41,832 nt of DNA, taken from contig JALSQZ010000143.1 in NCBI GenBank assembly GCA_026985055.1, forward strand, positions 1-41,832, in the 5' to 3' direction. This document shows positions 17,817 to 26,734 of this stretch, piece by piece (the stretch's first letter is position 1; each line of letters opens with the position of its first letter). The notes beneath the pieces were generated by a model that worked only from the letters and a program-made list of their open reading frames with translations, had not been told where the DNA came from and made no database searches. The position numbers were made by a program, and so were the translations under genes. The stretch comes from Sedimenticola sp. Its GTDB lineage: Bacteria; Pseudomonadota; Gammaproteobacteria; Chromatiales; Chromatiaceae.

Positions 17817-18824
17817 TCAGTGTCCTTTTTCCAGTTGATCCGCCATGTGCAGGAAGTTTTTCAGCCTTTCCGGATGGATATGTCCTTCTTCCACGGCCTC
17901 GATCAGGGCACAACCTGGCTCATTGCAGTGCCGGCAGTTGCTGAAACGGCATTTTCCCAGATAGGGGGCGAACTCACGGAATCCTGATTCCAGCTCCCAT
18001 ATGCCGATCTTCCCCAGACGAAAGCTGCGGACTCCGGGAGAGTCGATGATTTCAGCGCCGTTGCCGAGAAAATGCAAGGTGGCCACGGATGTGGTATGTC
18101 TGCCCAGTCCACTGGCTTCGGACAATTCGCCCACGGCTTCTTCGGTGCGGGGAATGAGGGCGTTGATCAGGGATGACTTGCCTACCCCGGACTGGCCTAC
18201 GAGAATGCTGGTTTCTTCTTCAAGATGATCGAGCAGGGGCTCCAGGCCGTTTTCCTGCTTGGCGCTTACACCGATGACGGGATAACCGATATCCTCATAG
18301 CGGATGAATTTCTGGCGAAACGCCTTCCATTCTTCCGTAGCCAGGAGGTCTGCCTTGTTCAAGGTGATCAACGCCCTGACGCCAATCAGTTCCGCGGCGA
18401 TGAGGTATTGGTCCGTCAGGTAGCCGGTAGGAGCAGGTCGGGGCGCCAGCACCACGACCAGTTGAGTGATATTGGCTGCCAGGGGTTTGTCCCTGCCGCT
18501 GTAGTCCGGGCGGGACAATACGGTGTTTCTCGGAAGCAGGGCGACTACCACACCCTGATCATTGGCCACCGGCTGCCAGAGTACTTTGTCTCCACATACG
18601 ATCTCTCCGAGATTCTGTCGGAACAGGCAGTGATGTTGTCTGGCGTCATCATCCTGCACAATCAGATGCTGCCCATGTCTTCTGATTACCCGCCCTTCCC
18701 GAACATCTTCTGCATCCGCATCCTGCAAAGCCTGATCTGCTTTTTCTGCAAGACGCCTGCGCCGTTCTTTCTGCAGTTGGGCAATGCGTCCACGCTGCCT
18801 CTTGGTGAGCCGGCGGCCGGCCAT
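17817..18824 (-). CDS. rsgA: Ribosome small-subunit GTPase RsgA
   Basis: 335 residues. A circularly permuted GTPase acting late in 30S assembly. After a basic N-terminus and OB fold (about 43-100), the G motifs appear in permuted order: NKAD (156-159), then GQSGVGKSS (210-218), then DSPG (261-264). The C-terminal zinc site has C292, C297, H299 and C305. ATG at 18824. It is the last gene of a minus-strand set with the cytochrome c and M48 protease genes; orn lies divergently nearby, a usual gammaproteobacterial arrangement. Confidence 0.97.
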   Translation of the reverse strand: MAGRRLTKRQRGRIAQLQKERRRRLAEKADQALQDADAEDVREGRVIRRHGQHLIVQDDDARQHHCLFRQNLGEIVCGDKVLWQPVANDQGVVVALLPRNTVLSRPDYSGRDKPLAANITQLVVVLAPRPAPTGYLTDQYLIAAELIGVRALITLNKADLLATEEWKAFRQKFIRYEDIGYPVIGVSAKQENGLEPLLDHLEEETSILVGQSGVGKSSLINALIPRTEEAVGELSEASGLGRHTTSVATLHFLGNGAEIIDSPGVRSFRLGKIGIWELESGFREFAPYLGKCRFSNCRHCNEPGCALIEAVEEGHIHPERLKNFLHMADQLEKGH

Positions 18825-18837
18825 CAGAAGATCTGGC

Positions 18838-19116
18838 TCATTGCTTGAAATGGTAGTAGTTGTCGTTGAGATATTGGGTCAGGGACAGGATGTCGTCGTC
18901 GAACAGCTTTTTTCCCAGATTCGCATCACACATGCGTACCTGGGATTCCAGACCAGGCAGCGAACTTACCCGACGATTGCTGCGGGTATAGACCTTGCTG
19001 TCGTGACAGCCGGTACAGTTGCTCTGATGATATTTTTCGGCGTGGAAGTCGTCGCTGGCCTGTGCGGCACCAATGACCAGAATCGCGCAGGCTGAGGCAA
19101 ACAGAAAATTTTTCAT
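18838..19116 (-). CDS. Small periplasmic cytochrome c
   Basis: 92 residues. A Sec signal peptide (1-20, ending AQA) is followed by one heme-binding motif CTGCH at 34-38. The distal axial ligand may be M62 (VRMC). The mature protein of about 72 residues is small even for a class I cytochrome c. It lies 23 bases before the stop side of the M48 protease gene and 13 bases ahead of rsgA, so it is probably co-transcribed. The redox partner is unknown; the gene recurs next to rsgA/orn in other gammaproteobacteria as far as I recall. Confidence 0.85.
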   Translation of the reverse strand: MKNFLFASACAILVIGAAQASDDFHAEKYHQSNCTGCHDSKVYTRSNRRVSSLPGLESQVRMCDANLGKKLFDDDILSLTQYLNDNYYHFKQ

Positions 19117-19139
19117 GATGTTGTCCAGAATGTTGGTGG

Positions 19140-20387
19140 TTATGACCTGATTTTAGAAGATAAATGTGCAATGCGCACTGTTGCCGGCGGATGACTATGG
19201 TGGAAAGCGGAATACAGATGATCTGGTGTCAGGGTGCTGGCATTGTCCCGGTATATTTTTACCAGGCCGTTTATGAGGCCTTGCGCGCTTGCCTGAGCAG
19301 CGGCGTAGTCGTCAGCTTCGAACTCATGTTTGCGGGACATGGCTGAGAATAACGGTGTGAAAAAAGTGGTGAACACCGGGATGACCAGCAGGAACAGGGA
19401 CAGGGCGGCGGCGTTGTTCTGGGCGGATACTCCCAGGCCCTGGAAAAACCAGGGTTGTTGCCGCAGCCAGCCAAGCAGCGCCAGACCCAGCAGGGAAACC
19501 AGGGCCATGATGAGCATGCTTTTGAGGATATGCCGATGCTTGAAATGCCCCAGTTCATGAGCCAGTACAGCTTCGATTTCATCTGCGCTGAGTCCGTCCA
19601 GGAGGGTGTCGAAGAATACGATGCGCTTGTTTTTGCCGAAGCCGCTGAAGTAGGCGTTTCCATGGGCCGAGCGTTTCGAACCATCCATGACGAACATGCC
19701 CCGACTGTGGAACCCGCAGCGTTGCAACAGGGTTTCCAGACGTTCCCTTAGGGGCTGGTTTTGCAATGGCGAAAATTTGTTGAACAGGGGGGCGATCAGC
19801 GTCGGATAGGCCCAGTTGAAGGAGAGAATGAACAGCATCCAGACCAGCCAGGCGGCCAGCCACCACAGGTTGCCGGCCTGATTCATGAGCCACAGGATGC
19901 TGGCGACCAGGGGGGTGCTGATGACAAGCATCAGTCCGAGTTGCAGCAAACGGTCGAGAAAAAACTGACGGATGCTGTTTCGGTTGAAGCCAAAACGCTC
20001 TTCGATTCCGAAAGTACGCCAGATGCCAAGAGGCAGTTCCAGCAGGGTGGAAATGCCGAGTACGGAGATGAGCAATCCGGTACCCTGCCACACCCCCGGC
20101 CAGGGGGTTTGTTGCCATAGGCCCTGTAACCAGTCCAGTGCGCCACCCAGGGTCCAGCCCAGAAGCAGGATGGCATTGAACAGGATACTGATGCGTTCGA
20201 ACTGAATCTGCGCCATGCTGTAGTCGGCGGCTTTCTGGTGTTGTGCAAGGGTGATGCGCTGTGCAAATGCGTCAGGAACCTGGTGGCGATGGCCGCGCAC
20301 GGATCTGGCCTGGCGCCACAGCAGCCAGTATTCCAGCAAAGCGCCCCCGGCAAGCAGGACGAGAAAAAACCAGGTGAACAGGTTCAT
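19140..20387 (-). CDS. M48-family membrane zinc protease (Ste24-like)
   Basis: 415 residues from the ATG at 20387. It has about seven hydrophobic segments and the zinc-protease motif HELGH (277-281), with a third ligand in HEFEADDYA about 80 residues later. The N-terminal CAAX-prenyl-protease-1 region includes ELPLGIWRTFGIEERFGFN. Bacterial homologues lack CaaX substrates and probably act in membrane protein quality control. A TTG at 20429 would add 14 residues that look untypical, so I preferred the ATG. Divergent from orn. Confidence 0.92.
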   Translation of the reverse strand: MNLFTWFFLVLLAGGALLEYWLLWRQARSVRGHRHQVPDAFAQRITLAQHQKAADYSMAQIQFERISILFNAILLLGWTLGGALDWLQGLWQQTPWPGVWQGTGLLISVLGISTLLELPLGIWRTFGIEERFGFNRNSIRQFFLDRLLQLGLMLVISTPLVASILWLMNQAGNLWWLAAWLVWMLFILSFNWAYPTLIAPLFNKFSPLQNQPLRERLETLLQRCGFHSRGMFVMDGSKRSAHGNAYFSGFGKNKRIVFFDTLLDGLSADEIEAVLAHELGHFKHRHILKSMLIMALVSLLGLALLGWLRQQPWFFQGLGVSAQNNAAALSLFLLVIPVFTTFFTPLFSAMSRKHEFEADDYAAAQASAQGLINGLVKIYRDNASTLTPDHLYSAFHHSHPPATVRIAHLSSKIRS

Positions 20388-20486
20388 GAGGCAGAAGGGA
20401 TGTTTGCAAAGTGGCCATATTTTACGCAATACCTTGGCCGCATGCCGTAAAATAATGACATTGATTTCTTACTCATGTAAAAGAAC

Positions 20487-21032
20487 ATGCCAGTTTCCAA
20501 GGAAAACCTGATCTGGATCGATCTGGAAATGACCGGTCTGGATACGACCCGGGATCAGATCATCGAGATTGCTACCATCATTACCGACAGCCAGCTGAAT
20601 ATACTGGCCGAAGGGCCGGAGCTTGCCATTTACCAGCCGGAGGAGGTTCTGGCCGGAATGGATGAGTGGAATACTCGTCAGCATGGGCAGTCGGGCCTCA
20701 GCGACAGGGTTCGCAGCAGTGATTGTGATGCCGCGCAAGCAGAGGCGGAGACCCTGAAATTTCTACGGGAATGGGTGCCTGCCGGAGTTTCTCCCATGTG
20801 CGGCAACAGTATCTGTCAGGATCGTCGTTTTCTCGCCCGCCTGATGCCAGAGCTGGAAGCCTATTTCCATTATCGAAATCTGGATGTGAGCAGTCTCAAG
20901 GAACTGGCCAATCGCTGGGCTCCCGGTTTGGCGGAAGGTTTCAGTAAACAGGGTTCTCATCTGGCCATGGATGATATCCGGGAATCCATTGCGGAGCTGG
21001 CCTACTACCGGGAAAATTTCATCAGGATCTGA
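20487..21032 (+). CDS. orn: Oligoribonuclease
   Basis: 181 residues, closely like E. coli Orn. A DEDD-family 3'-5' exoribonuclease that degrades di- and short oligoribonucleotides, including pGpG. Motifs: IDLEMTGLD (with the catalytic Asp and Glu), [11 protein letters not shown] (the usual form is GNSIGQDRRF, so a Cys replaces Gly) and the terminal [14 protein letters not shown] with the last Asp. ATG at 20487. Convergent with bamE. Confidence 0.97.
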   Translation: MPVSKENLIWIDLEMTGLDTTRDQIIEIATIITDSQLNILAEGPELAIYQPEEVLAGMDEWNTRQHGQSGLSDRVRSSDCDAAQAEAETLKFLREWVPAGVSPMCGNSICQDRRFLARLMPELEAYFHYRNLDVSSLKELANRWAPGLAEGFSKQGSHLAMDDIRESIAELAYYRENFIRI

Positions 21033-21113
21033 ATCCATGGCGCAAGTGTCACTCCTCCCTGGAAACGCCCCAGCGACAGTTCATCGAGACCCCAAAAAAA
21101 TAAACGAAATCGA

Positions 21114-21674
21114 TTATTCCGTTTTCTTTTCGGCTTCGGTTTGTTGCTCTTTGAGGACGGCTTTGGCTTCATCGCCCAGGTTCACTGCGCTCATGGCTTT
21201 TTCAAACAGACTGCTCGGGGGCGGCTGCCAGTCGGGTACGCTGATGATGGCCTTGGGATCCTTGGGGGCGCCTTCTCCGCGGATGGGAGGCAGTGGCTGG
21301 TAGTCACCAACGATTCGGGCCAGTTTGTCGTCCTTGAAATACAGGGTCAGGCGCTTTTCCAGCTCTATGGTTCCGATGCCCATGCCATAATAGTAGTCCC
21401 AGCGGTCATTGTGAAAAACATCCTGGAGCAAGGCCGTGCCCATAATCAGTTCCACCTGTTTCTTGTGCATGCCGGGCTTGAGCTGATTGACGTTGTCCTG
21501 GACGATAAGATTACCCTGGATGATTTGCGGCCTGTAGACAAAAGGCAGTTTTTCCAATGACTCGGGAATGACATTGCCGAAAAGATCCCAGGTGTCCTTG
21601 TCGATGTCGATACTGCTGCATCCCCCAAGGCTTGCAGTCAGGGCAACAGAAATGAGAAGCTTACGCATTGGCAT
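21114..21674 (-). CDS. bamE: Outer membrane assembly lipoprotein BamE
   Basis: 186 residues. A lipoprotein of the Bam complex that inserts beta-barrel proteins in the outer membrane. The signal peptide ends in the lipobox SLGGC with lipidated C19. The SmpA/OmlA domain contains GNLIVQDNVNQLKPGM, KKQVELIMGTALLQDVFH and RWDYYYGM. The C-terminal 65 residues are a low-complexity Pro-, Ala- and Glu-rich extension longer than in E. coli. Start could be the first or the third codon (both ATG). Divergent from fur, a classical arrangement. Confidence 0.95.
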   Translation of the reverse strand: MPMRKLLISVALTASLGGCSSIDIDKDTWDLFGNVIPESLEKLPFVYRPQIIQGNLIVQDNVNQLKPGMHKKQVELIMGTALLQDVFHNDRWDYYYGMGIGTIELEKRLTLYFKDDKLARIVGDYQPLPPIRGEGAPKDPKAIISVPDWQPPPSSLFEKAMSAVNLGDEAKAVLKEQQTEAEKKTE

Positions 21675-21835
21675 CCCGTGTTAGCTGAAAGTGCATCAGG
21701 CGCACATGATAGCGGATTCTTTCCCTGAGGACATCCCGGGAAGGAATCACAGCAGGGCATCTCGAATGATCGAGAACCCCGGTAGTGAAACAGGAAGCCC
21801 CGGTTTCCGCATCCCTGTTCGAGAGTACACGCATA

Positions 21836-22261
21836 ATGGATCAACAAATCATTCGCAAAGCCGGCCTCAAGGTTACCCTGCCCAGGATGAAGATTCTGGA
21901 GATTCTTGAAGAGAATGCCGAACATCATATGACGGCAGAGGATGTGTACAAGGAACTGCTGGCCAGAGATGAAGAGATCGGGCTGGCGACCGTATATCGG
22001 GTACTTACCCAGTTCGAGGCGGCAGGGCTGGCAGAGCGTCATCATTTCGAGGGCGGGCAGGCGGTTTTCGAACTCAATCGTGGAGAACACCATGATCACA
22101 TTGTCTGTCTCAACTGTGGGAAGGTGGAAGAGTTTGTGGATGAGACCATCGAGAAATGCCAGGCCAAGATCGCCCGCAAACATGGCTTCAACATTGCGGA
22201 TCATTCGCTGACTCTCTACGGGGAATGTACGGATCCCAAATGCCCGAACCGGCCAGATTGA
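21836..22261 (+). CDS. fur: Ferric uptake regulator Fur
   Basis: 141 residues. A metal-dependent repressor of iron uptake genes. The winged-helix DNA-binding half (1-80) contains EIGLATVYRVLTQFEAAGL, and the metal sites include HHDH (85-88), CxxC at 91-94 and the second Cys pair C131/C136. The ATG at 21836 gives the usual N-terminus MDQQIIRKAGLKVTLPR; an upstream ATG would add 17 untypical residues. I saw no clear Fur box in the bamE-fur gap. Convergent with recN. Confidence 0.97.
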   Translation: MDQQIIRKAGLKVTLPRMKILEILEENAEHHMTAEDVYKELLARDEEIGLATVYRVLTQFEAAGLAERHHFEGGQAVFELNRGEHHDHIVCLNCGKVEEFVDETIEKCQAKIARKHGFNIADHSLTLYGECTDPKCPNRPD

Positions 22262-22279
22262 AATACCGGCAAGAGGCGG

Positions 22280-23938
22280 TTATCCAATCATTTCCCGGGC
22301 GTGCGCCAGGGTTTGTTCGGTGATTCTGGCGCCACCGAGCATGCGCGCGATTTCTTCCACGCGTTGATGCTCGTCCAGGGCTTCAATGGTGGTTTGGGTG
22401 CTTTTCCCATCGGTTTGCTTGCTCACGCGCAATTGCTGGTGCGCCTGACTAGCGACCTGGGGCAGGTGAGTGACACAGAGCACCTGGCTGGTTTTCCCGA
22501 GTTGACGCAGTAATCGCCCAACGGTTTCCGCGGTGGCGCCGCCGATTCCCGAGTCCACCTCGTCGAATATCAGGGTGGGAAGTTCGGAGAAGCGGGTGGT
22601 GGCGACCTGAATGGCCAGACTGATGCGTGACAATTCGCCGCCGGAAGCCGTGCTGGCCAGGGGCGCCAGGGGCTGGCCAGGATTGGCGCTGACCATGAAA
22701 CAGATATTGTCCATGCCATGAGCGCCGGGTTCTTCCTCCTCGACCGGGGTGATGCTTACGTCGAATACGCCGCCCTGCATGCCCAGTTCCTGCATGCTGG
22801 CGGTGATGGTTTCGGCAAGTTTCCGGGCGGCCCGGGTCCGGCTGCGGGAGAGCTTGCGCGCGGTTGCCCGGCAATGCTTGTCCAGTTCCATCAGCTTTTG
22901 TCCCAGGCTAGCGAGGATCTGGTCGGCGTTGTCCAGATCGTTTTTTTCTTTCTTGAGCTGTTCCAGCAGCTCCGGCAGCCGGTCGGCGCTCACCTGGTGC
23001 TTGCGCGCCAGTTCGTGAATGCTGCCCAGACGGGTGTCGATTTCGGCAAGCAGCGCCGGATCATATTCAATGCAGGCCGCCTGATCGCGCAGCAGACTGA
23101 CGGCTTCCTCAAGCTGGATGCGAGCGCTTTCCAGCAATTCTCCGGCAGGCAGCAGATGTTCATCCAGGCGGCTCAGGGTTTCCAGCTGGACACATGCGCG
23201 GGCAAGCACGGGTTGTGCGGCTTGCTCATCCTCGAACAGGGTTTGCACCAGATTGCCCAGTTCCCGGCCCAGTTCTTCCGCGTGGGCGAGGCGCTTTTGC
23301 CGGGCTTCCAGTCGTTCCAGTTCTGTTTCTTGCAGATCCAGCCTTTCCAGTTCATCGATCTGAAACTGCAGATAGTCCAGGCGCTGATTGCGTTCTCGTG
23401 ATTGCTGTTGCAACTCCTGGAACTGCTGATTTGCCGCACGGTATGCCCGGTAACTGTCCTTCATGGCCTGTACCAGCGGGTCATGATCCGCCCAGGCGTC
23501 GAGCAGCATTCTTTGGTTGGAGGCACGCATCAGGGTCTGGTGTTCATGCTGACCGTGAATGCTGACCAGCAGGCTGCCCAGTTCCGAGAGCAGAGCCTGG
23601 GGTACGGGCCGGCCATTGATGAATGCACGGGAGCGGCCATGACGTGCAAGTACACGGCGCAGGATGCACTCGCCGTCGCTGTCCAGCGCCTGATGTTGCA
23701 ACCAGTCCCGGGCGGACGGATGTTGGCTGACATCGAAAACCGCATTGATTTCCGCCTGGTCACTACCGTTGCGGATCATGCCCTTGTCGGCCTTGCCGCC
23801 CAGGGCCAGCCCCAGGGCATCCACCAGAATGGACTTGCCCGCGCCGGTTTCTCCGGTAAGGGCGGTCAGGCCTGTCTGCAGATCCAGCGCCAGTTCATGA
23901 ACGATGACCAGATTGTGAATCTGGATATGTTGCAACAT
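22280..23938 (-). CDS. recN: DNA repair protein RecN
   Basis: 552 residues. An SMC-like ATPase for double-strand-break repair. Walker A GETGAGKS at 29-36, long coiled coils (about 150-360) rich in Glu, Gln and Leu, then the signature ASGGELSRISLAI and Walker B PTLIFDEVDSGIGG. The start codon follows the nadK stop with no gap (TGA then ATG), so it is co-transcribed with nadK. Convergent with fur. Confidence 0.97.
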   Translation of the reverse strand: MLQHIQIHNLVIVHELALDLQTGLTALTGETGAGKSILVDALGLALGGKADKGMIRNGSDQAEINAVFDVSQHPSARDWLQHQALDSDGECILRRVLARHGRSRAFINGRPVPQALLSELGSLLVSIHGQHEHQTLMRASNQRMLLDAWADHDPLVQAMKDSYRAYRAANQQFQELQQQSRERNQRLDYLQFQIDELERLDLQETELERLEARQKRLAHAEELGRELGNLVQTLFEDEQAAQPVLARACVQLETLSRLDEHLLPAGELLESARIQLEEAVSLLRDQAACIEYDPALLAEIDTRLGSIHELARKHQVSADRLPELLEQLKKEKNDLDNADQILASLGQKLMELDKHCRATARKLSRSRTRAARKLAETITASMQELGMQGGVFDVSITPVEEEEPGAHGMDNICFMVSANPGQPLAPLASTASGGELSRISLAIQVATTRFSELPTLIFDEVDSGIGGATAETVGRLLRQLGKTSQVLCVTHLPQVASQAHQQLRVSKQTDGKSTQTTIEALDEHQRVEEIARMLGGARITEQTLAHAREMIG

Positions 23939-24814
23939 TCAGGGTCGCCCGCCCCACCCCAGCTTGGCGCGCAACAGGGTGAAATGATCATGTTCCAGGG
24001 GGTGGAACAGGCGAATGGGCCGCGGGTATTTACGGACTTCCAGATGTTCTCCTTCTTCCAGCATCAGACTGGACTGGCCGTCACAGGTAACTCTGAGATG
24101 ATTGGGGTCGGTGTTTCCACTGGCCTCGATGCAGATTTCGCTGTCGCCATGCACCACGATGGGGCGGTTGCTCAGATGATGGGGGCAGATGGGAACCAGG
24201 GCGATGGCATTCAGGCTGGGTTCCAGCAGGGGACCGCCCCCGGACAGGGCATAGGCGGTGGAGCCGGTAGGCGTGGAGATGATGATGCCGTCAGAGCGCT
24301 GGGAATCTACATAACGCCCGTTGATGCGGGTCTCGAACTCGATCATGCGCGCCGTGTTCCATTTGTGCAGCACCACGTCATTGAGGGCCAGTTGGCGCTT
24401 GTCCGCGCCGATGCGCGCTTCCAGCAGGAAACGCTGGTCTTCGATGTACTGTCCGTGGAGTATGGAAGCCAGGGCTTCGAGCATGTGCTCTGGAGAGATG
24501 TCCACGAGAAAGCCCAGGCGCCCCTGGTTGATGCCGACCAGGGGAGTGTTCTCATCGGCCATTTCCCGGGCGGCATTGAGAAAAGTGCCATCGCCACCCA
24601 CGACCAGGGTCAGATCACAGATTCGCGCCAGTTCCGCCTTGGATGGCAGATGTTTTTTCTCTCCCAGCGTCAGGGCCGCGCTTCTTGCAAGATGCACATT
24701 CAGCCCCATGTCTGTGAGGAATTCGCGCAGCCTTTCCAGGACAGGTGCAATCCGGTCGTCACCGGGTTTGGCAATCAGGCCTATGTTCTGGAATCTGCTT
24801 TCTTTCTGTTTCAC
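23939..24814 (-). CDS. nadK: NAD kinase
   Basis: 291 residues from the GTG at 24814. NadK phosphorylates NAD to NADP. Family motifs: VVGGDGTFLNAAR, the LNDVVLHK region, TPTGSTAYALSGGGP. The start is uncertain: the GTG gives MKQKESRFQNIGLIAKPGD, close to the usual beginning, while an ATG at 24856 would add 14 residues (with CC and RKK) that look foreign to the family. Neither has a good ribosome site. Divergent from hrcA; coupled to recN. Confidence 0.95.
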   Translation of the reverse strand: MKQKESRFQNIGLIAKPGDDRIAPVLERLREFLTDMGLNVHLARSAALTLGEKKHLPSKAELARICDLTLVVGGDGTFLNAAREMADENTPLVGINQGRLGFLVDISPEHMLEALASILHGQYIEDQRFLLEARIGADKRQLALNDVVLHKWNTARMIEFETRINGRYVDSQRSDGIIISTPTGSTAYALSGGGPLLEPSLNAIALVPICPHHLSNRPIVVHGDSEICIEASGNTDPNHLRVTCDGQSSLMLEEGEHLEVRKYPRPIRLFHPLEHDHFTLLRAKLGWGGRP

Positions 24815-24893
24815 AACAATCGGTTTTTTTCTGGAGAATGCGCAACAAGATAACATTCATCAGAAAAAATGAAAGGGGCAGGCGCAATGGCGA

Positions 24894-24899
24894 TATAAT
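24894..24899 (+). promoter_or_regulatory. Candidate -10 box for hrcA
   Basis: Perfect TATAAT. The position 17 bases upstream (GAAAGG) is not a recognisable -35. No inverted repeat of the CIRCE type (TTAGCACTC-N9-GAGTGCTAA) is present near it. Confidence 0.45.
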
Positions 24900-24950
24900 T
24901 GCGGGTCGGGATCTCCTGAATGGGAGCGCGTTGATTTCTTACCGGATGTG

Positions 24951-25997
24951 ATGAACATGCAAGGCAAACAGGCGCTAAACGAACGTGCGCAGCACTTTCT
25001 CAAGGTGCTGATCGAGCGGTATATCCGTGAGGGGCAGCCGGTGGGTTCGCGTACCCTGGCCAAGGATGCGAACATGGAGCTGAGCCCGGCCACCATCCGC
25101 AATGTCATGGCGGATCTGGAGGAACAGGGGCTGATTGTTTCGCCACATACTTCCGCCGGGCGCATCCCCACCGTGCATGGCTATCGGCTGTTCGTCGATT
25201 CCCTGATTTCCCTGCAACCCATGGAAGATCAACTGGTGGAGCGCTTGAACAAGGAGCTGGCCGAAGAAGAGGCGCCGCAGAATCTGGTCGAGCATGCCTC
25301 GCGCTTCCTTTCCGGCCTGACGCACATGGCGGGAGTGGTGATGATGCCTCGCCATGACCAGATCGTCATCCGGGAGTTGCAGTTTGTGCATCTTTCCGCC
25401 AGCCGGGTGCTAGCCATCCTGGTGACCAGCCAGGGAGAAGTGCTTAACCGCATCGTGGAGACTTCGCGTCTTTTTACTCGGGCAGAGCTGGAGCAGGCCA
25501 GCAATTTCATCAATTCCCATTATCGGGGGATGGAGCTGGAAGCGATCAAGAATCGCATACTCGAGGAAATGCAGGCGCACAAAAAGGACATGGACCGGCT
25601 CATGCGCGAGGCGCTGAGCATTGCCGGACAAGCTCTTGAAGAAGAGGGTGAAGAGCAGGACTATGTGGTATCCGGGCAGACCAACCTCATGGATTTCGAC
25701 GAACTGGCGCAACTGGATCGAATCAAGGTTCTGTTCGAGGCATTTTCCGAGAAGCAGGAGATCCTGCATTTGCTGGATCGTTGTGGCCAGGCGGAAGGGG
25801 TACAGATCTTCATTGGTGAAGAGTCCGGATATGGTCCCCTGGACAAATGCAGCGTGGTGACCGCACCCTATGAGGTGGAAGACCGGGTGGTCGGGGTGCT
25901 GGGCGTCATCGGTCCCACGCGCATGGCCTATGACCGGGTGATACCGATTGTGGACATCACGGCAAAAATGTTGGGAGCAGCCTTGAAAAGCGCCTGA
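24951..25997 (+). CDS. hrcA: Heat-inducible transcription repressor HrcA
   Basis: 348 residues. HrcA binds CIRCE operators and represses chaperone genes, with GroEL as modulator. The N-terminal winged helix carries GSRTLAKDANMELSPATIRNVM and LEEQGLIVSPHTSAGRIPT; the remainder is the GAF-like and dimerisation region. GTG 24948, ATG 24951 and ATG 24957 are in frame and close together. The first gene of hrcA-grpE-dnaK-dnaJ. A sigma32-like promoter lies across its last codons. Confidence 0.95.
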   Translation: MNMQGKQALNERAQHFLKVLIERYIREGQPVGSRTLAKDANMELSPATIRNVMADLEEQGLIVSPHTSAGRIPTVHGYRLFVDSLISLQPMEDQLVERLNKELAEEEAPQNLVEHASRFLSGLTHMAGVVMMPRHDQIVIRELQFVHLSASRVLAILVTSQGEVLNRIVETSRLFTRAELEQASNFINSHYRGMELEAIKNRILEEMQAHKKDMDRLMREALSIAGQALEEEGEEQDYVVSGQTNLMDFDELAQLDRIKVLFEAFSEKQEILHLLDRCGQAEGVQIFIGEESGYGPLDKCSVVTAPYEVEDRVVGVLGVIGPTRMAYDRVIPIVDITAKMLGAALKSA

Positions 25998-26010
25998 CTT
26001 ACCCTTATTT
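25982..26010 (+). promoter_or_regulatory. Sigma32-like promoter ahead of grpE
   Basis: CTTGAAA at 25982-25988 and CCCTTATTT at 26002-26010, 13 bases apart, resemble the heat-shock consensus (CTTGAAA, then CCCCATnT). The -35 lies in the last codons of hrcA. Confidence 0.55.
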
Positions 26011-26093
26011 CATTGCAAAATTCAATGGCCTTTTCCGCTTGCGGTATCTGCCGCCGGGAATGGCTGCATGTCATATTCTCGCAGAGGTGAACA

Positions 26094-26654
26094 GTGGACA
26101 AAGAGCAGGAACAGGTGAGCGAGGAAATCCCCGCCAACGACAACCAGGAAGCATCTGCCCCGGATCAGGAGCAGGATCTTTCTGCCGAGGAACTGGGGCG
26201 CATGCTCGATGACGCGCGTAACAAGGCGGATGAACACTGGGAACAGGTGGTGCGCGCCCGCGCCGAAATGGACAACCTGAAGAAACGGCATCAGCGGGAA
26301 CTGGAAAATGCCCACAAGTATGGCCTGGAAAAGTTCGTTGGCGAGCTTCTGGGCGTATGGGATAGCCTGGAAATGGGCTACCAGGCCGCCAGGGAGAACC
26401 ATGATGTGGAAAAACTGCTTGAAGGCACTGAACTTACGCTAAAGATGCTGAGCGACGCCATGACCAAGTTCGGCGTGGAGCAGATCGACCCGGAGGGTCA
26501 GCCCTTCGATCCGGATCTGCACCAGGCCATGGGCATGGTTCCCACCGGGGATGTACCGCCGAATACCGTGGTTCAGGTGGTGCAGAAGGGCTACTCCCTG
26601 AACGGGCGTCTGGTGCGTCCGGCCATGGTCATGGTTTCCCAGGCTGCGTCTTGA
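26094..26654 (+). CDS. grpE: Nucleotide exchange factor GrpE
   Basis: 186 residues. GrpE releases ADP from DnaK. An acidic disordered N-terminus (about 1-40), a long helix (about 40-105) with ARAEMDNLKKRHQREL, and the C-terminal beta domain with FDPDLHQAM and VVQKGYSLNGRLVRPAMV. Start GTG at 26094 with AGAGGTGA upstream. Between hrcA and dnaK with its own sigma32-like promoter. Confidence 0.97.
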   Translation: MDKEQEQVSEEIPANDNQEASAPDQEQDLSAEELGRMLDDARNKADEHWEQVVRARAEMDNLKKRHQRELENAHKYGLEKFVGELLGVWDSLEMGYQAARENHDVEKLLEGTELTLKMLSDAMTKFGVEQIDPEGQPFDPDLHQAMGMVPTGDVPPNTVVQVVQKGYSLNGRLVRPAMVMVSQAAS

Positions 26655-26677
26655 TTTTTTCGTAACCGCCCCCATCT
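26650..26677 (+). promoter_or_regulatory. Sigma32-like promoter ahead of dnaK
   Basis: CTTGATT at 26650-26656 and CCCCATCT at 26670-26677 with a 13-base spacer. The -10 is an excellent heat-shock match. It overlaps the end of grpE and would give dnaK extra transcription. Confidence 0.7.
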
Positions 26678-26734
26678 GGGTAAGCAGTAACGAATTTGAA
26701 CTCTAACCAACGAATTTATAACGGAGAATTGCAA

